From CAYSCS01 sp964429695 (GTDB taxonomy: Bacteria > Acidobacteriota > Aminicenantia > Aminicenantales > Aminicenantaceae): a DNA stretch of 64,000 nucleotides. Of the stretch, positions 42,001 to 49,814 are shown one piece after another (position 1 is the stretch's first letter; each line of letters opens with the position of its first letter). The position numbers were made by a program, and so were the translations under genes. The notes beneath the pieces were generated by a model. That model was not told where the DNA came from. It worked only from the letters and a program-made list of their open reading frames with translations, and did not search any database. The stretch covers positions 84,679-148,678 of the forward strand of contig CAYSCS010000073.1 of assembly GCA_964429695.1 (NCBI GenBank). Reading direction: 5' to 3'.

Positions 42001-43808
42001 TTTTCTTCTCCTTTTATTATTTTTTTGAATCTTTCTTCGTTCTTTACTCTCTCGAAATTCCTGTCTATTTCGATATACTTCTTAAAGATGAACCTGTTTT
42101 TTTTTATTCTTGGTTTTTCAAAGAAATGGCTCAAGCATTCATAACCCTTTTCTTTCATTCCCAATCCCATATATATAGATGCTCTTCGTAAATTTTCTTC
42201 GACGATGAATTCTGGAGGAGAGATCAACTTTGTTTCCTCAATCTTATTCAGTGCTTCTTCTTTGTTTCCCCTTTGAGCATGAATCATTCCCAGGTAAAGG
42301 AGGCTACCAATCTTATACCCCAATCCCATATTTTCTAATTGATTAAAGATTTCTTCACTTCTTTCCAAATCCCCAAAATAATAATATATTTCTCCCAATC
42401 TAAAACGAGAGGAGAGTGAAGGGTCATTCTTCTCGATTATAGTGCAGACTTCGATGGCTTCCTGGAATTCTCCATTGAGCATCAGAAACTCAGAATACAC
42501 AATGTTGTTCACCGTGTAAGGGTCGAGCCAGAAACTCTTTTCTTTATATTCCAGAGCCTTTTTAAAGTCTTCCTCAATTCCTTCCTCCCCATATTTTAGA
42601 AAATAGCAATAGCCTAAAATAGAGTTGAGCTGAGGGTCATGTGCGTATTTCTCGATCCCTTGCTTTCCGAGCTCAAGGGCTTCATTAAGATGCTCCTCAT
42701 TGAAGCAATTCTGTTTGAGAAGAAGAATTTCAATGAGCTGGCTGAAGTACTCGGGGAGGTCAGGAGAGAGGCACTGAGCATGACGCACCAGCTCTTCGGC
42801 CTTATCCAGCCATTTTCTGTCATAATCCCAGAAGAGATTTACATAATTTGAATAACACTGGGCAAGTCCGAGATAGGCAGGAGCGAAGTTATTATCGATT
42901 TCCAGAGCTTGATGGAAAAGGTTAATGGCAAGTTGATTTGAGTCGAGCGTCCATTTACCTGTGTAATATTTTCCTTGGTGGTAGAGCTTCCAAGGGTCAG
43001 GGCTTTCTTCTTTTAGTTTCCCGAGAATGTAATTGGCCTTTAGATAGGTATCAAAAGCGTTTATTTCAGGATAAAGTTTCTTACTTGGGATTAAGAGTGT
43101 CTTTTTTTCTTCCTCGGGTATCAGGATTTCCTCGACCTTACTGCAGATATTTTCTTGGATTGAAAATATTTCATTGAGATCACCCTCATACTTTCCTTCC
43201 CAGATTATTCCCTGAGACCTAGGATTTAAAAGCTGAGCATGAATCATGATTCTGTTCTCAGATTTTTCTATTTTTCCTGTGAGAATGAAATCTATGCCTG
43301 CCTCTTTGGAAATCACTTTTTCATCCTCATTACTAATCTTTTTAACCTGACTGGGGGGTATGACCTTGAATCGATTCTGCCTCTTTAAATTATCAACTAA
43401 TTCTTTGGTAATTCCTTCTGAAAAATATTTTTCATATTCTGAAGCGTTGAGGTATTTGAATGGAAATATGGCTATTGAAGGTGTCTCAGAAAAAGATGTG
43501 GGTTGCTGATTGCGGAGAAATGAAGAAGTGAAAACAGTCAGCAACACAAGAGCCAGAAACGAGATGCCGAGAATCACCCATCTCCTCTCGAAGAAAGACT
43601 TCCTGTAAATTTCCTTTGAATTGGCTCTCTCCCTGAGCCATTCCTGTATCTCTGATTTAAAGGCAAAGACTTTTGAGCGTGGAGAAGTTGTGTCTATGCG
43701 ATGGACTGGAAGACCGAATTTTTTTTCCCATCTCCTACAAGTTCGGATGTCTCTGTTGAGGAATTCTGAGATTTCCTTCCAGGAGTTTAAAATTTCTCTC
43801 TCTTTCAA
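41982..43808 (-). CDS. Membrane-bound HTH / TolB-FlgO-like / TPR regulator
   Basis: 608 residues from TTG 43808. This start has AGGGATGAG directly upstream and lies behind a strong promoter; an ATG at 43883 would lie upstream of that promoter. Residues ~5-60 are a MerR/excisionase-type helix-turn-helix (SWKEISEFLNRDIRTCRRWEKKFGLPV). A membrane segment follows (WVILGISFLALVLLTVF), then a TolB/FlgO-like domain (SIAIFPFKYLNASEYEKYFSEGITKELVDNL), then many TPRs to the end. This is the layout of CadC/adenylate-cyclase-like one-component sensors with cytoplasmic DNA-binding and periplasmic sensing. It is the first gene of the peptide/radical SAM operon and probably controls it. Confidence 0.82.
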   Translation of the reverse strand: MKEREILNSWKEISEFLNRDIRTCRRWEKKFGLPVHRIDTTSPRSKVFAFKSEIQEWLRERANSKEIYRKSFFERRWVILGISFLALVLLTVFTSSFLRNQQPTSFSETPSIAIFPFKYLNASEYEKYFSEGITKELVDNLKRQNRFKVIPPSQVKKISNEDEKVISKEAGIDFILTGKIEKSENRIMIHAQLLNPRSQGIIWEGKYEGDLNEIFSIQENICSKVEEILIPEEEKKTLLIPSKKLYPEINAFDTYLKANYILGKLKEESPDPWKLYHQGKYYTGKWTLDSNQLAINLFHQALEIDNNFAPAYLGLAQCYSNYVNLFWDYDRKWLDKAEELVRHAQCLSPDLPEYFSQLIEILLLKQNCFNEEHLNEALELGKQGIEKYAHDPQLNSILGYCYFLKYGEEGIEEDFKKALEYKEKSFWLDPYTVNNIVYSEFLMLNGEFQEAIEVCTIIEKNDPSLSSRFRLGEIYYYFGDLERSEEIFNQLENMGLGYKIGSLLYLGMIHAQRGNKEEALNKIEETKLISPPEFIVEENLRRASIYMGLGMKEKGYECLSHFFEKPRIKKNRFIFKKYIEIDRNFERVKNEERFKKIIKGEEKWPEAR

Positions 43809-43832
43809 CTCATCCCTTTGGAAACTGATATT

Positions 43833-43861
43833 ATTATCATAATCAAATTTGAGCTTGTCAA
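43833..43861 (-). promoter_or_regulatory. Strong sigma-70 promoter of the regulator/peptide operon
   Basis: TTGACA (43861-43856), 17 bp, GATAAT (43838-43833) on the minus strand. Start near 43826, about 18 bases before the TTG codon. Confidence 0.7.
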
Positions 43862-43866
43862 ATTTA

Positions 43867-43881
43867 GATAAAATTTTTATC
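43867..43881. promoter_or_regulatory. Palindrome just upstream of the promoter
   Basis: GATAAAATTTTTATC, with 7-base arms and one central base, six bases upstream of the -35 element. It could be the binding site of the regulator itself. Confidence 0.4.
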
Positions 43882-44094
43882 AAAAAAAGAAGCCTGGAAT
43901 TAGAGGAAAGTGAGGGAAATTGAGGAAGCTTTTCATCTGAGTAAAAGTTTCGGCTACCTTGATGATCAACTTAAGCTCACTTAATGGGGAAATAAAAGCT
44001 TCTCTGCCGAATAGACAAGAGGAATGGTTTTTCTTGGGAAGAGGAAAGAATAGACCGAGCGTCAAATCTATAACCTCTGTAATTTTTGAAAAGC

Positions 44095-44122
44095 TTGACA
44101 GTTTTTTTTCCCCTGTGATAAA
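44095..44122 (+). promoter_or_regulatory. Sigma-70 promoter of the small membrane protein
   Basis: TTGACA (44095-44100), 16 bp, GATAAA (44117-44122) with a preceding TG. The leader is about 67 bases. Confidence 0.55.
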
Positions 44123-44195
44123 AGTTAAACGGGAAAATTAAAGGAATCCTTTAAATGATTTCCGTTCCAAGAATTCCCGCAAGGAGGGTGAAGAA

Positions 44196-44441
44196 ATGAT
44201 ATGGTGGATTCTCCTTTTAGCCATAGTGGTTATTTTATCTTATTTATCTGATGTTGGGCTCCTGCCTTTTATCCACGAACTGAGGGTCCCTTATCTTAAT
44301 GCATCTCTTTTGAGTCTTTTGATTTTGCTCTGCACTCTGGGGGTACTGGGGAGGATGCTCTATAAAGTGAAGAAAGGGAAGACAGAAATTCTCGCTAGAA
44401 GAATAATGGAGCTTGAAAAAGCGCTTAAAAAGAAAGAATAA
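44196..44441 (+). CDS. Small two-helix membrane protein
   Basis: 81 residues. Two hydrophobic segments (IWWILLLAIVVILSYLSDV and LNASLLSLLILLCTLGVLG) are followed by a basic coiled tail (KVKKGKTEILARRIMELEKALKKKE). AAGGAGGG lies eight bases before ATG 44196, and a sigma-70 promoter is present. There is no recognised family. Layout resembles small inner-membrane proteins of the lipopolysaccharide-assembly-domain or LapA type, but the similarity is only in shape. It is divergent from the regulator operon, sharing the intergenic region with it. Confidence 0.7.
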   Translation: MIWWILLLAIVVILSYLSDVGLLPFIHELRVPYLNASLLSLLILLCTLGVLGRMLYKVKKGKTEILARRIMELEKALKKKE

Positions 44442-44529
44442 AAAGGTTAGGGGAAATCCTTTAAAGTTTTTAAGACTCATTCATCTCTTTAAAAAATAAG
44501 GGGGAAAGATTTTATGTGGCTAAGCCTCA

Positions 44530-44640
44530 AGAATCCAGGACATCAGAAGGCCTAAAGAGAGGCTTCAAATGAGGATTTCAGGAGCAAAGTTTAAAATGAG
44601 CACCCTTCATCTTGTTGAGATTCCTCCATATTTTTTAAAC
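44530..44640. repeat. Dispersed intergenic repeat, copy C (shorter)
   Basis: It begins GAATCCAGGACATCAGAAGG, matching copy A, and keeps AGGCCTAAAG, AGAGGCTTC and AATGAGGA. The far end present in copies A and B (CCTGAAAAT...CTCTTTTTT) is missing or too diverged. All three copies are in the same orientation in the window. Confidence 0.55.
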
Positions 44641-45089
44641 CACATAGAAACTGGATGAACGCAAAAGAATAATCTCTTCTAGAGCAAACCTAAATTCCAA
44701 CCGTTTCGGATATCGGAGAAGGGGGAAGTATGGCTCACATTTAAGAGATAGTGTGTTTTAAGAAATGAGGCGAAGGAAGATAATCGTCGATAATTAAGGC
44801 TCAAGCTTTCCTCTTTTTTAATCTGAGAGGTTTGAGCTTTGAGTAAATCAGAATGAGGTAGTTTCTGCGAAGGAAAATACTTACTAATCTCAATAAGGCT
44901 CAGATTAACGATTAACTTGTAATGAATTAATTTTTTTCTGGAAAGGAGGAAGTTAATTTCCTGAAGAGAAATTTTTTATGCCTTTTAAAATTCATTAAGA
45001 AAGGAGATTGCCCTTTCTTTTTTCTAAATGTAAAATTAAGAAGCATTAAAAATAAATTAAAATAAATATAAATATGGAATAAAGAACTT
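44641..45089. other. Gene-free stretch
   Basis: AT-rich, no supported gene or hairpin. The last 60 bases before the next gene are almost pure A/T, and no Shine-Dalgarno sequence can be seen there. Confidence 0.45.
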
Positions 45090-45917
45090 ATGGAGCTTGA
45101 GATTTTTTCTCTCTACAAAGATTTTTTCAATTTTTTGGATCGGATTAAAAATAAAGAGGTCAAGTGGAAATCATATCTAATTAATTATTATGAACCTCAC
45201 AGAGAGTTTCTTGACTCCTATCTGAAACACTTTCCTTTCCTTGATGCTTCAACTCTGAGGCAGAGGGTTGAAGCCACCAAGCCTGAAGATTATTCTTGGT
45301 TAAGACACCTCCTTTCCTTCTCTCCCCCCGAAGAAATTATCAGGGCTGCGTATAAGAAATGCTCTATGGCAGTAGCTCCAGAAATAGTTCCGCAGGTTTT
45401 TCTTTTCATTGGATATTTCAGTCCTGAAGGGTTTGTTATGGAATTTAGAGGAAAACCTGTAATCTGTTTTGGATTGGAAAGGTTCAAGGATTTCAGGCTG
45501 CTTAAGATCCTCTTCGCTCATGAATACGCTCACTTTCTCTTAAACTCAAGAGAGGGAGAAATTCTCGAGGAGAAAAAACTCAAATGGCTCCTCCTCTGCG
45601 AAGGATTTTGCGCCTATTTTTCATCATTAGTGTTTCAAGATTCTCAACTTTCTGAACATTTGCTCTTCCCCAGGGATGTTTTGAACTGGTCTCAGGAAAA
45701 TCTCCCTTTACTCAGAGAGGTTTATCTTTCTCATAAATATTCAGATGAGGAAATCTTTGAGATTTATTTCAAGGGGAAGCACGAGTTGGGAATACCTCCG
45801 AGAACAGGAAGATACCTTGGCTTTCAAGCTGTGAAGAGGTTCTTGAGTAGAAAAGATGACCCTAAGATTGGAGAGCTCATCAAAGACAAAGCACTTCTAT
45901 TATCAATAAAGATTTAG
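45090..45917 (+). CDS. Cytoplasmic zinc-metallopeptidase-like protein (HExxH)
   Basis: 275 residues, no signal peptide. HEYAH at residues 144-148 (ILFAHEYAHFLLN) is a zinc-peptidase motif. Glu171 in LLCEGFCAYFSSLVF, 23 residues later, could be the third ligand as in gluzincins. The layout H-E-x-x-H, then E-G-x-x-x-Y-F, resembles the DUF2268 predicted Zn-protease group. Substrate unknown. The ribosome-binding site is weak. The gene is 47 bp upstream of the DAO-type oxidase and may be co-transcribed with it. Confidence 0.68.
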   Translation: MELEIFSLYKDFFNFLDRIKNKEVKWKSYLINYYEPHREFLDSYLKHFPFLDASTLRQRVEATKPEDYSWLRHLLSFSPPEEIIRAAYKKCSMAVAPEIVPQVFLFIGYFSPEGFVMEFRGKPVICFGLERFKDFRLLKILFAHEYAHFLLNSREGEILEEKKLKWLLLCEGFCAYFSSLVFQDSQLSEHLLFPRDVLNWSQENLPLLREVYLSHKYSDEEIFEIYFKGKHELGIPPRTGRYLGFQAVKRFLSRKDDPKIGELIKDKALLLSIKI

Positions 45918-45964
45918 GTTTGTTTGAGTTTCATCATAAAAATTATTTTTAAAGAGAAGAGAAA

Positions 45965-47215
45965 ATGAGAGAAGCTGATGTGTTTGTGATAGGAGGAGGG
46001 GCAATAGGAGTTTGTTGTGCCTATTTTTTGAGGAAAGCCGGTCTTTCTGTGGCTCTTGTGGAGAAGGGAGGCATTGGCTCTGGTTGTTCTGAAGCTAATG
46101 CCGGTCTCATAGTCCCCAGCCATATAATTCCCCTCTCTTCTCCCGATGTCCTTCGCCTAGGAATTAGATGGATGATGAGAAAGGATAGCCCTTTTTACCT
46201 CAGAGCGAGGTTTGATTTTTCATTTTTCCGCTGGTTATGGCTTTTTAGAAAGGCATCCACGGAGAGCCAGACAGAAAGAGGAATGCGAGTTTTGAGAGAT
46301 TTAAGCCTTGAGAGTACCGAGCTTTTTTCAAAAATAATAGCTGAAGAGGGTATTTCCTGTGATTATCGTCATCAAGGTTGGTTAATGGCATTCAGAAGCA
46401 AGAACGGATTCAGAAAGGCAATTGAAGAAGCCCGTCTTCTCGAATCTCATCTCGTCGAGGTTGAGGTATTGGAACCAAAAAAGGTTTTAGAAATGGAACC
46501 TTCATTTCGCCAGGAGGGCTTAGAGGGGGGAGTGTTTTTCGCTGAAGATTCACATCTCGACCCCGCAAAGTTTGTGCGACAAGTTGCAGAAAAAATGGCA
46601 AAGAAGGGACTCGAGATTCATCTTAATCAGGAAGTGAAGAAATTTGAGCTTTTAGAAAATCGCATCTCCCTTTTAAGAACGAACCTAGGTGATTATCCAG
46701 TGAAACACGTAGTGCTTGCAGCAGGGGCATGGTCGGCTTCTCTTTTAAGGAGTTTGGGTATTCGCTTGCCGCTTGTGGCGGCAAAAGGATATAGCATCTC
46801 AATTGAAAGACCGGCTGATGGCCCAAGAAGACCATTATACTTGAGTGAGGCCAAAGTGGCAGTGACCCCTTTGAATGAAATCCTCCGTTTCGGGGGTACT
46901 CTGGAGCTGGGAAGCAGGGATTTGAAGATAAACTCAAGACGAATTGATCTCATAAGAAAGGCCGCAAGGGAGTATCTTACTGGGTTTGAATTTGGGGATA
47001 AACAGGAGTTATGGTCCGGGTTGCGACCCTGCAGTCCGGATGGCCTCCCGATCGTCGGGCGCTTTCCCAAAATAGATAATCTCGTCGTGGCAACAGGGCA
47101 TGGAATGCTTGGGATATCGCTTGCTCCAGTCACGGGCAAAGTGGTTAGCCAGTTAATCAGGGGAGAAAGGTCAGATTACCAGCTTGAGTTTTTATCGCCT
47201 GAAAGATTCATGTGA
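45965..47215 (+). CDS. FAD-dependent oxidoreductase of the DAO family (glycine oxidase / D-amino-acid dehydrogenase-like)
   Basis: 416 residues. The N-terminus DVFVIGGGAIGVCCAYFLRKAG is the ADP-binding beta-alpha-beta motif, with E34 in ALVEKGGIGSGCSEANAGL. The C-terminal FAD block is WSGLRPCSPDGLPIVG then VATGHGMLGISLAPVTG. Length and motifs fit DadA/ThiO/hydroxyproline-dehydrogenase-like enzymes, which oxidise amines or imino acids to imines. AGAGAAGAGAAA precedes the start. It lies upstream of the second reductase/dehydratase subunit pair. A RidA protein encoded at 59.3 kb would fit an imine product, but RidA carries an export signal, so a direct link is doubtful. Confidence 0.85.
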   Translation: MREADVFVIGGGAIGVCCAYFLRKAGLSVALVEKGGIGSGCSEANAGLIVPSHIIPLSSPDVLRLGIRWMMRKDSPFYLRARFDFSFFRWLWLFRKASTESQTERGMRVLRDLSLESTELFSKIIAEEGISCDYRHQGWLMAFRSKNGFRKAIEEARLLESHLVEVEVLEPKKVLEMEPSFRQEGLEGGVFFAEDSHLDPAKFVRQVAEKMAKKGLEIHLNQEVKKFELLENRISLLRTNLGDYPVKHVVLAAGAWSASLLRSLGIRLPLVAAKGYSISIERPADGPRRPLYLSEAKVAVTPLNEILRFGGTLELGSRDLKINSRRIDLIRKAAREYLTGFEFGDKQELWSGLRPCSPDGLPIVGRFPKIDNLVVATGHGMLGISLAPVTGKVVSQLIRGERSDYQLEFLSPERFM

Positions 47216-47381
47216 AAGAAATGTGAATATAATTCGAAGAAAAAGGGAGTGAGTGAGTCTTATCTCTAATATCCTCTATCTTTTATCTTTAAGGAAGTGA
47301 GATTGGTAAAAATCTTATTTACATGTTTCGAGGCGAGGCTTAAAATGGAGGTCAATTAGTCAAGAGTCGAGTGGTTTGTAA

Positions 47382-48461
47382 ATGGGCGGAGATGAATTTA
47401 ACTCAGAAAAAAAATTTATCGAAAGACCAAAAATAGGTTGGTTCTGTACTTATACTCCTGAGGAATTAATTTTTGCTGCGGGTTTTCATCCCTTCCGCAT
47501 AAGGGAAGAAATTTCTGCGACAAAGTTTGCAGATACCTACATTCATCACAATATTTGTCCTTTTGTAAGAAGAAGCCTTGAATACGGCTTTCAGAACAAG
47601 GACCCTAAATTCTTGGGGGTAGTAATTACAAATTCCTGTGATGCGATGCGTTGCCTTTATCATAACTGGAAGAAATATCTGCCTTCAACTTCCTTCATCC
47701 ATTTTCTCCATGTACCCCGAATAAGGAATTCCCTGGCTGTGGAGTATTTCACCAAAGAGATTATGGGGCTGAAGAGGGCGCTTGAGGATTACTCGGGAAG
47801 GAGAATAGAGGAATCGTCGCTTCATTCTGCCTTAAGAACCTACCAAGAATCGAGAGAGCTTTTAAAAAAACTTTATGATCTAAGAAGAGAGGAAAGAATC
47901 GATCTGGATGGAGTAACTTTTTACAGGATAATGAAAGAAAGCCAAGAGATGCCGAAGGCTGAGTTTAACCCAAGCTTGAAAAATTTAATCGAAAAGGCGA
48001 GTGAAAATCAGAAAAGAGAAATCAAGAAGAGGCCAAGGGTGATGATTGTCGGCTCCCTTCTTCGCAGCGAAAGAGTGATTGAAATAATCGAAGGCGCAGG
48101 GGCAAAGGTTGTAGTGGATGACCTCTGCTTCGGGAGAAGATATTTTGAGTTTAACGTGGAAGAAAGCGATGATCTCCTCACCTCCTTGAGCAAAGGGTAT
48201 CTATCCAAGGTGCCCTGCGCCAGGATGAAAGATTCTCATCTAAGATTAATGGAAAGCGAAAGGCTGGTTGAAGAATACAGGGTAGAGGGTATAATCTATC
48301 TGACCCTTAAATTTTGCGATAATCATCTCTACGATTACCCCCTCTTTCGGGATTATTTCCAGAGAAAAGGTATTCCCTTCCTTCAGATTGAAGATGATTT
48401 CAAAGGAGAAAATGTGGGCCAGCTGAGGACAAGGATTGAAGCCTTTCTTGAGGTTATCTGA
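47382..48461 (+). CDS. Benzoyl-CoA reductase/2-hydroxyacyl-CoA dehydratase-family subunit, second set (smaller)
   Basis: 359 residues. The start region PKIGWFCTYTPEELIFAAGFHPFRI parallels the subunit at 3459. Cluster cysteines are expected in HHNICPFVRRSLEYG and TNSCDAMRCLYHNW. The end FCDNHLYDYPLFRDYF then GQLRTRIEAFLEVI is the normal C-terminus of the family. No clear ribosome-binding site precedes ATG 47382. It is followed 18 bp later by its partner. Compared with the first set it is more divergent, with a different cysteine pattern (CDAMRC), which suggests another substrate. Confidence 0.82.
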   Translation: MGGDEFNSEKKFIERPKIGWFCTYTPEELIFAAGFHPFRIREEISATKFADTYIHHNICPFVRRSLEYGFQNKDPKFLGVVITNSCDAMRCLYHNWKKYLPSTSFIHFLHVPRIRNSLAVEYFTKEIMGLKRALEDYSGRRIEESSLHSALRTYQESRELLKKLYDLRREERIDLDGVTFYRIMKESQEMPKAEFNPSLKNLIEKASENQKREIKKRPRVMIVGSLLRSERVIEIIEGAGAKVVVDDLCFGRRYFEFNVEESDDLLTSLSKGYLSKVPCARMKDSHLRLMESERLVEEYRVEGIIYLTLKFCDNHLYDYPLFRDYFQRKGIPFLQIEDDFKGENVGQLRTRIEAFLEVI

Positions 48462-48479
48462 GCATTTCGGGAGGAAAAG

Positions 48480-49703
48480 GTGAAGAAGGAAATGCTCAGA
48501 AAAAGGAGTTTCTACCTCAAGACTAAAATCTTAAACCTATTGAGAAGAGGTGATTCAAGGCTTAAGGCCACGAGAAAGATGACGGAGATGATTATAGATT
48601 TTATCCTGAGTTCCCTTAAAGGGAAAAAGCCGATTGTGCTTACCTCAATCTGGCCTCCTTCTGAAATATTTTATGCACTCGATTTAATTCCTCTCAACGT
48701 AGAATCTGTAGCAGCCTCGCTTGCCGGGCTCGGCTTGAGCGATGAATACCTGGCTGTGGCTGAGAAGCACCATCATTCTCCAGAAACATGCTCGTTTTTG
48801 CGCTGTGCTTTAGGCGTAGCCATCGAGAGGCTCTTTCCCCAGCCCATGGCAGTTGTGGCAACCTCGCATCTTTGTGATGCTGGGGCAAAAATGACTTATA
48901 CGGCTAGCCAAATTTATCGCTGTGAATATTTTCTCATCGATGTTCCTCAGGAAAGAGGAGAAGATGCAGTCGATTATGTAGCATCTCAGCTTGAGGAAAT
49001 GACAGAGAAGCTTGCGGAAATAAGCAGGCGGAAGATTGAAAAAGAGAAGCTTTCATCTGCAGTGAAACTTTCTAATCTGGCAAGAGCCTATGCACTTCAA
49101 GCAAACGAGTTACGAAAGGCAGTGCCTTCTCCCATGAGGGGAAGTGAGGCTCTGAGTTATCTCTACTTAATCGGCGTAGGATTCGGCTCCAAGAAGGCAA
49201 CAGAAATATACAAAAGCATGGCTAGAGAACTTGGAGAAAGGGTAAGAAAAAAGTTTTCTCCGCTTGGCAGAGAGCGACACAGGTTGCTCTGGCTTCATGT
49301 TAAACCTTATTTCCAGACCAATCTTTTTCGCTATCTTGAGATAGAGCGTAAGGTTTCAATTGCTTTCGAGGAGATGAATCATATTGCCTGGAATGAGCTC
49401 AATCCAGAAGACCCTTTTAGAAGCATCGCCCGCAGGCTCATCTTCAATCTAGGGAACTTTCCCCTGGATTCTTATCTCGAGGTTTTAAGCAACATTTCCA
49501 AAGAGTACAGAATCGATGGAGTCATTCATTATGCTCACTGGGGTTGTCGTTGGAATTATGGCCGGGGCAAGATTGTGAAGGATGCTTTGAATAGCCTCGG
49601 GATTCCACTTTTAAGCCTCGATTGTGATAGTGCCTCAAGAAGGGGATATTCTGAGGAGAGGGTTCAGAATCAGATTGATGCCTTTTTGGAAATGTTAGGA
49701 TAG
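48480..49703 (+). CDS. Benzoyl-CoA reductase/2-hydroxyacyl-CoA dehydratase-family subunit, second set (larger)
   Basis: 407 residues from GTG 48480 (GGGAGG just upstream); ATG 48492 is an alternative. Family blocks are VLTSIWPPSEIFYALDLIPL, CSFLRCALG and ATSHLCDAGAKM with probable cluster cysteines. The end has HYAHWGCRWNYGRGKIVKDAL and RVQNQIDAFLEML. With the preceding gene it should form one catalytic heterodimer. No ATPase activator is encoded beside it, although the enzyme class cannot work without one. The activator pair at 5.9-7.6 kb is the nearest source. A hairpin with six T follows. Confidence 0.82.
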   Translation: MKKEMLRKRSFYLKTKILNLLRRGDSRLKATRKMTEMIIDFILSSLKGKKPIVLTSIWPPSEIFYALDLIPLNVESVAASLAGLGLSDEYLAVAEKHHHSPETCSFLRCALGVAIERLFPQPMAVVATSHLCDAGAKMTYTASQIYRCEYFLIDVPQERGEDAVDYVASQLEEMTEKLAEISRRKIEKEKLSSAVKLSNLARAYALQANELRKAVPSPMRGSEALSYLYLIGVGFGSKKATEIYKSMARELGERVRKKFSPLGRERHRLLWLHVKPYFQTNLFRYLEIERKVSIAFEEMNHIAWNELNPEDPFRSIARRLIFNLGNFPLDSYLEVLSNISKEYRIDGVIHYAHWGCRWNYGRGKIVKDALNSLGIPLLSLDCDSASRRGYSEERVQNQIDAFLEMLG

Positions 49704-49726
49704 GATGAGAGCCCATCTCCTTTTTT
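49702..49726 (+). terminator. Probable terminator after the second subunit pair
   Basis: AGGATG (49702-49707) pairs with CAT-CT-CCT (49714-49721) with a two-base bulge. The run of six T starts at 49721, so its first T also closes the stem. Confidence 0.45.
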
Positions 49727-49753
49727 GATAATGAAGATTTATTTTCATTTGAA

Positions 49754-49782
49754 TTGACAGATGAGTTGGAAATTAAAATAAT
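49754..49782 (+). promoter_or_regulatory. Sigma-70 promoter of the acyl-CoA ligase / molybdenum hydroxylase genes
   Basis: TTGACA (49754-49759), 17 bp, AATAAT (49777-49782). The start would be near 49789, about 26 bases before the TTG start codon. Confidence 0.6.
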
Positions 49783-49814
49783 TTTCAAGATTTGATTAAA
49801 ATTTAGGGATTACA

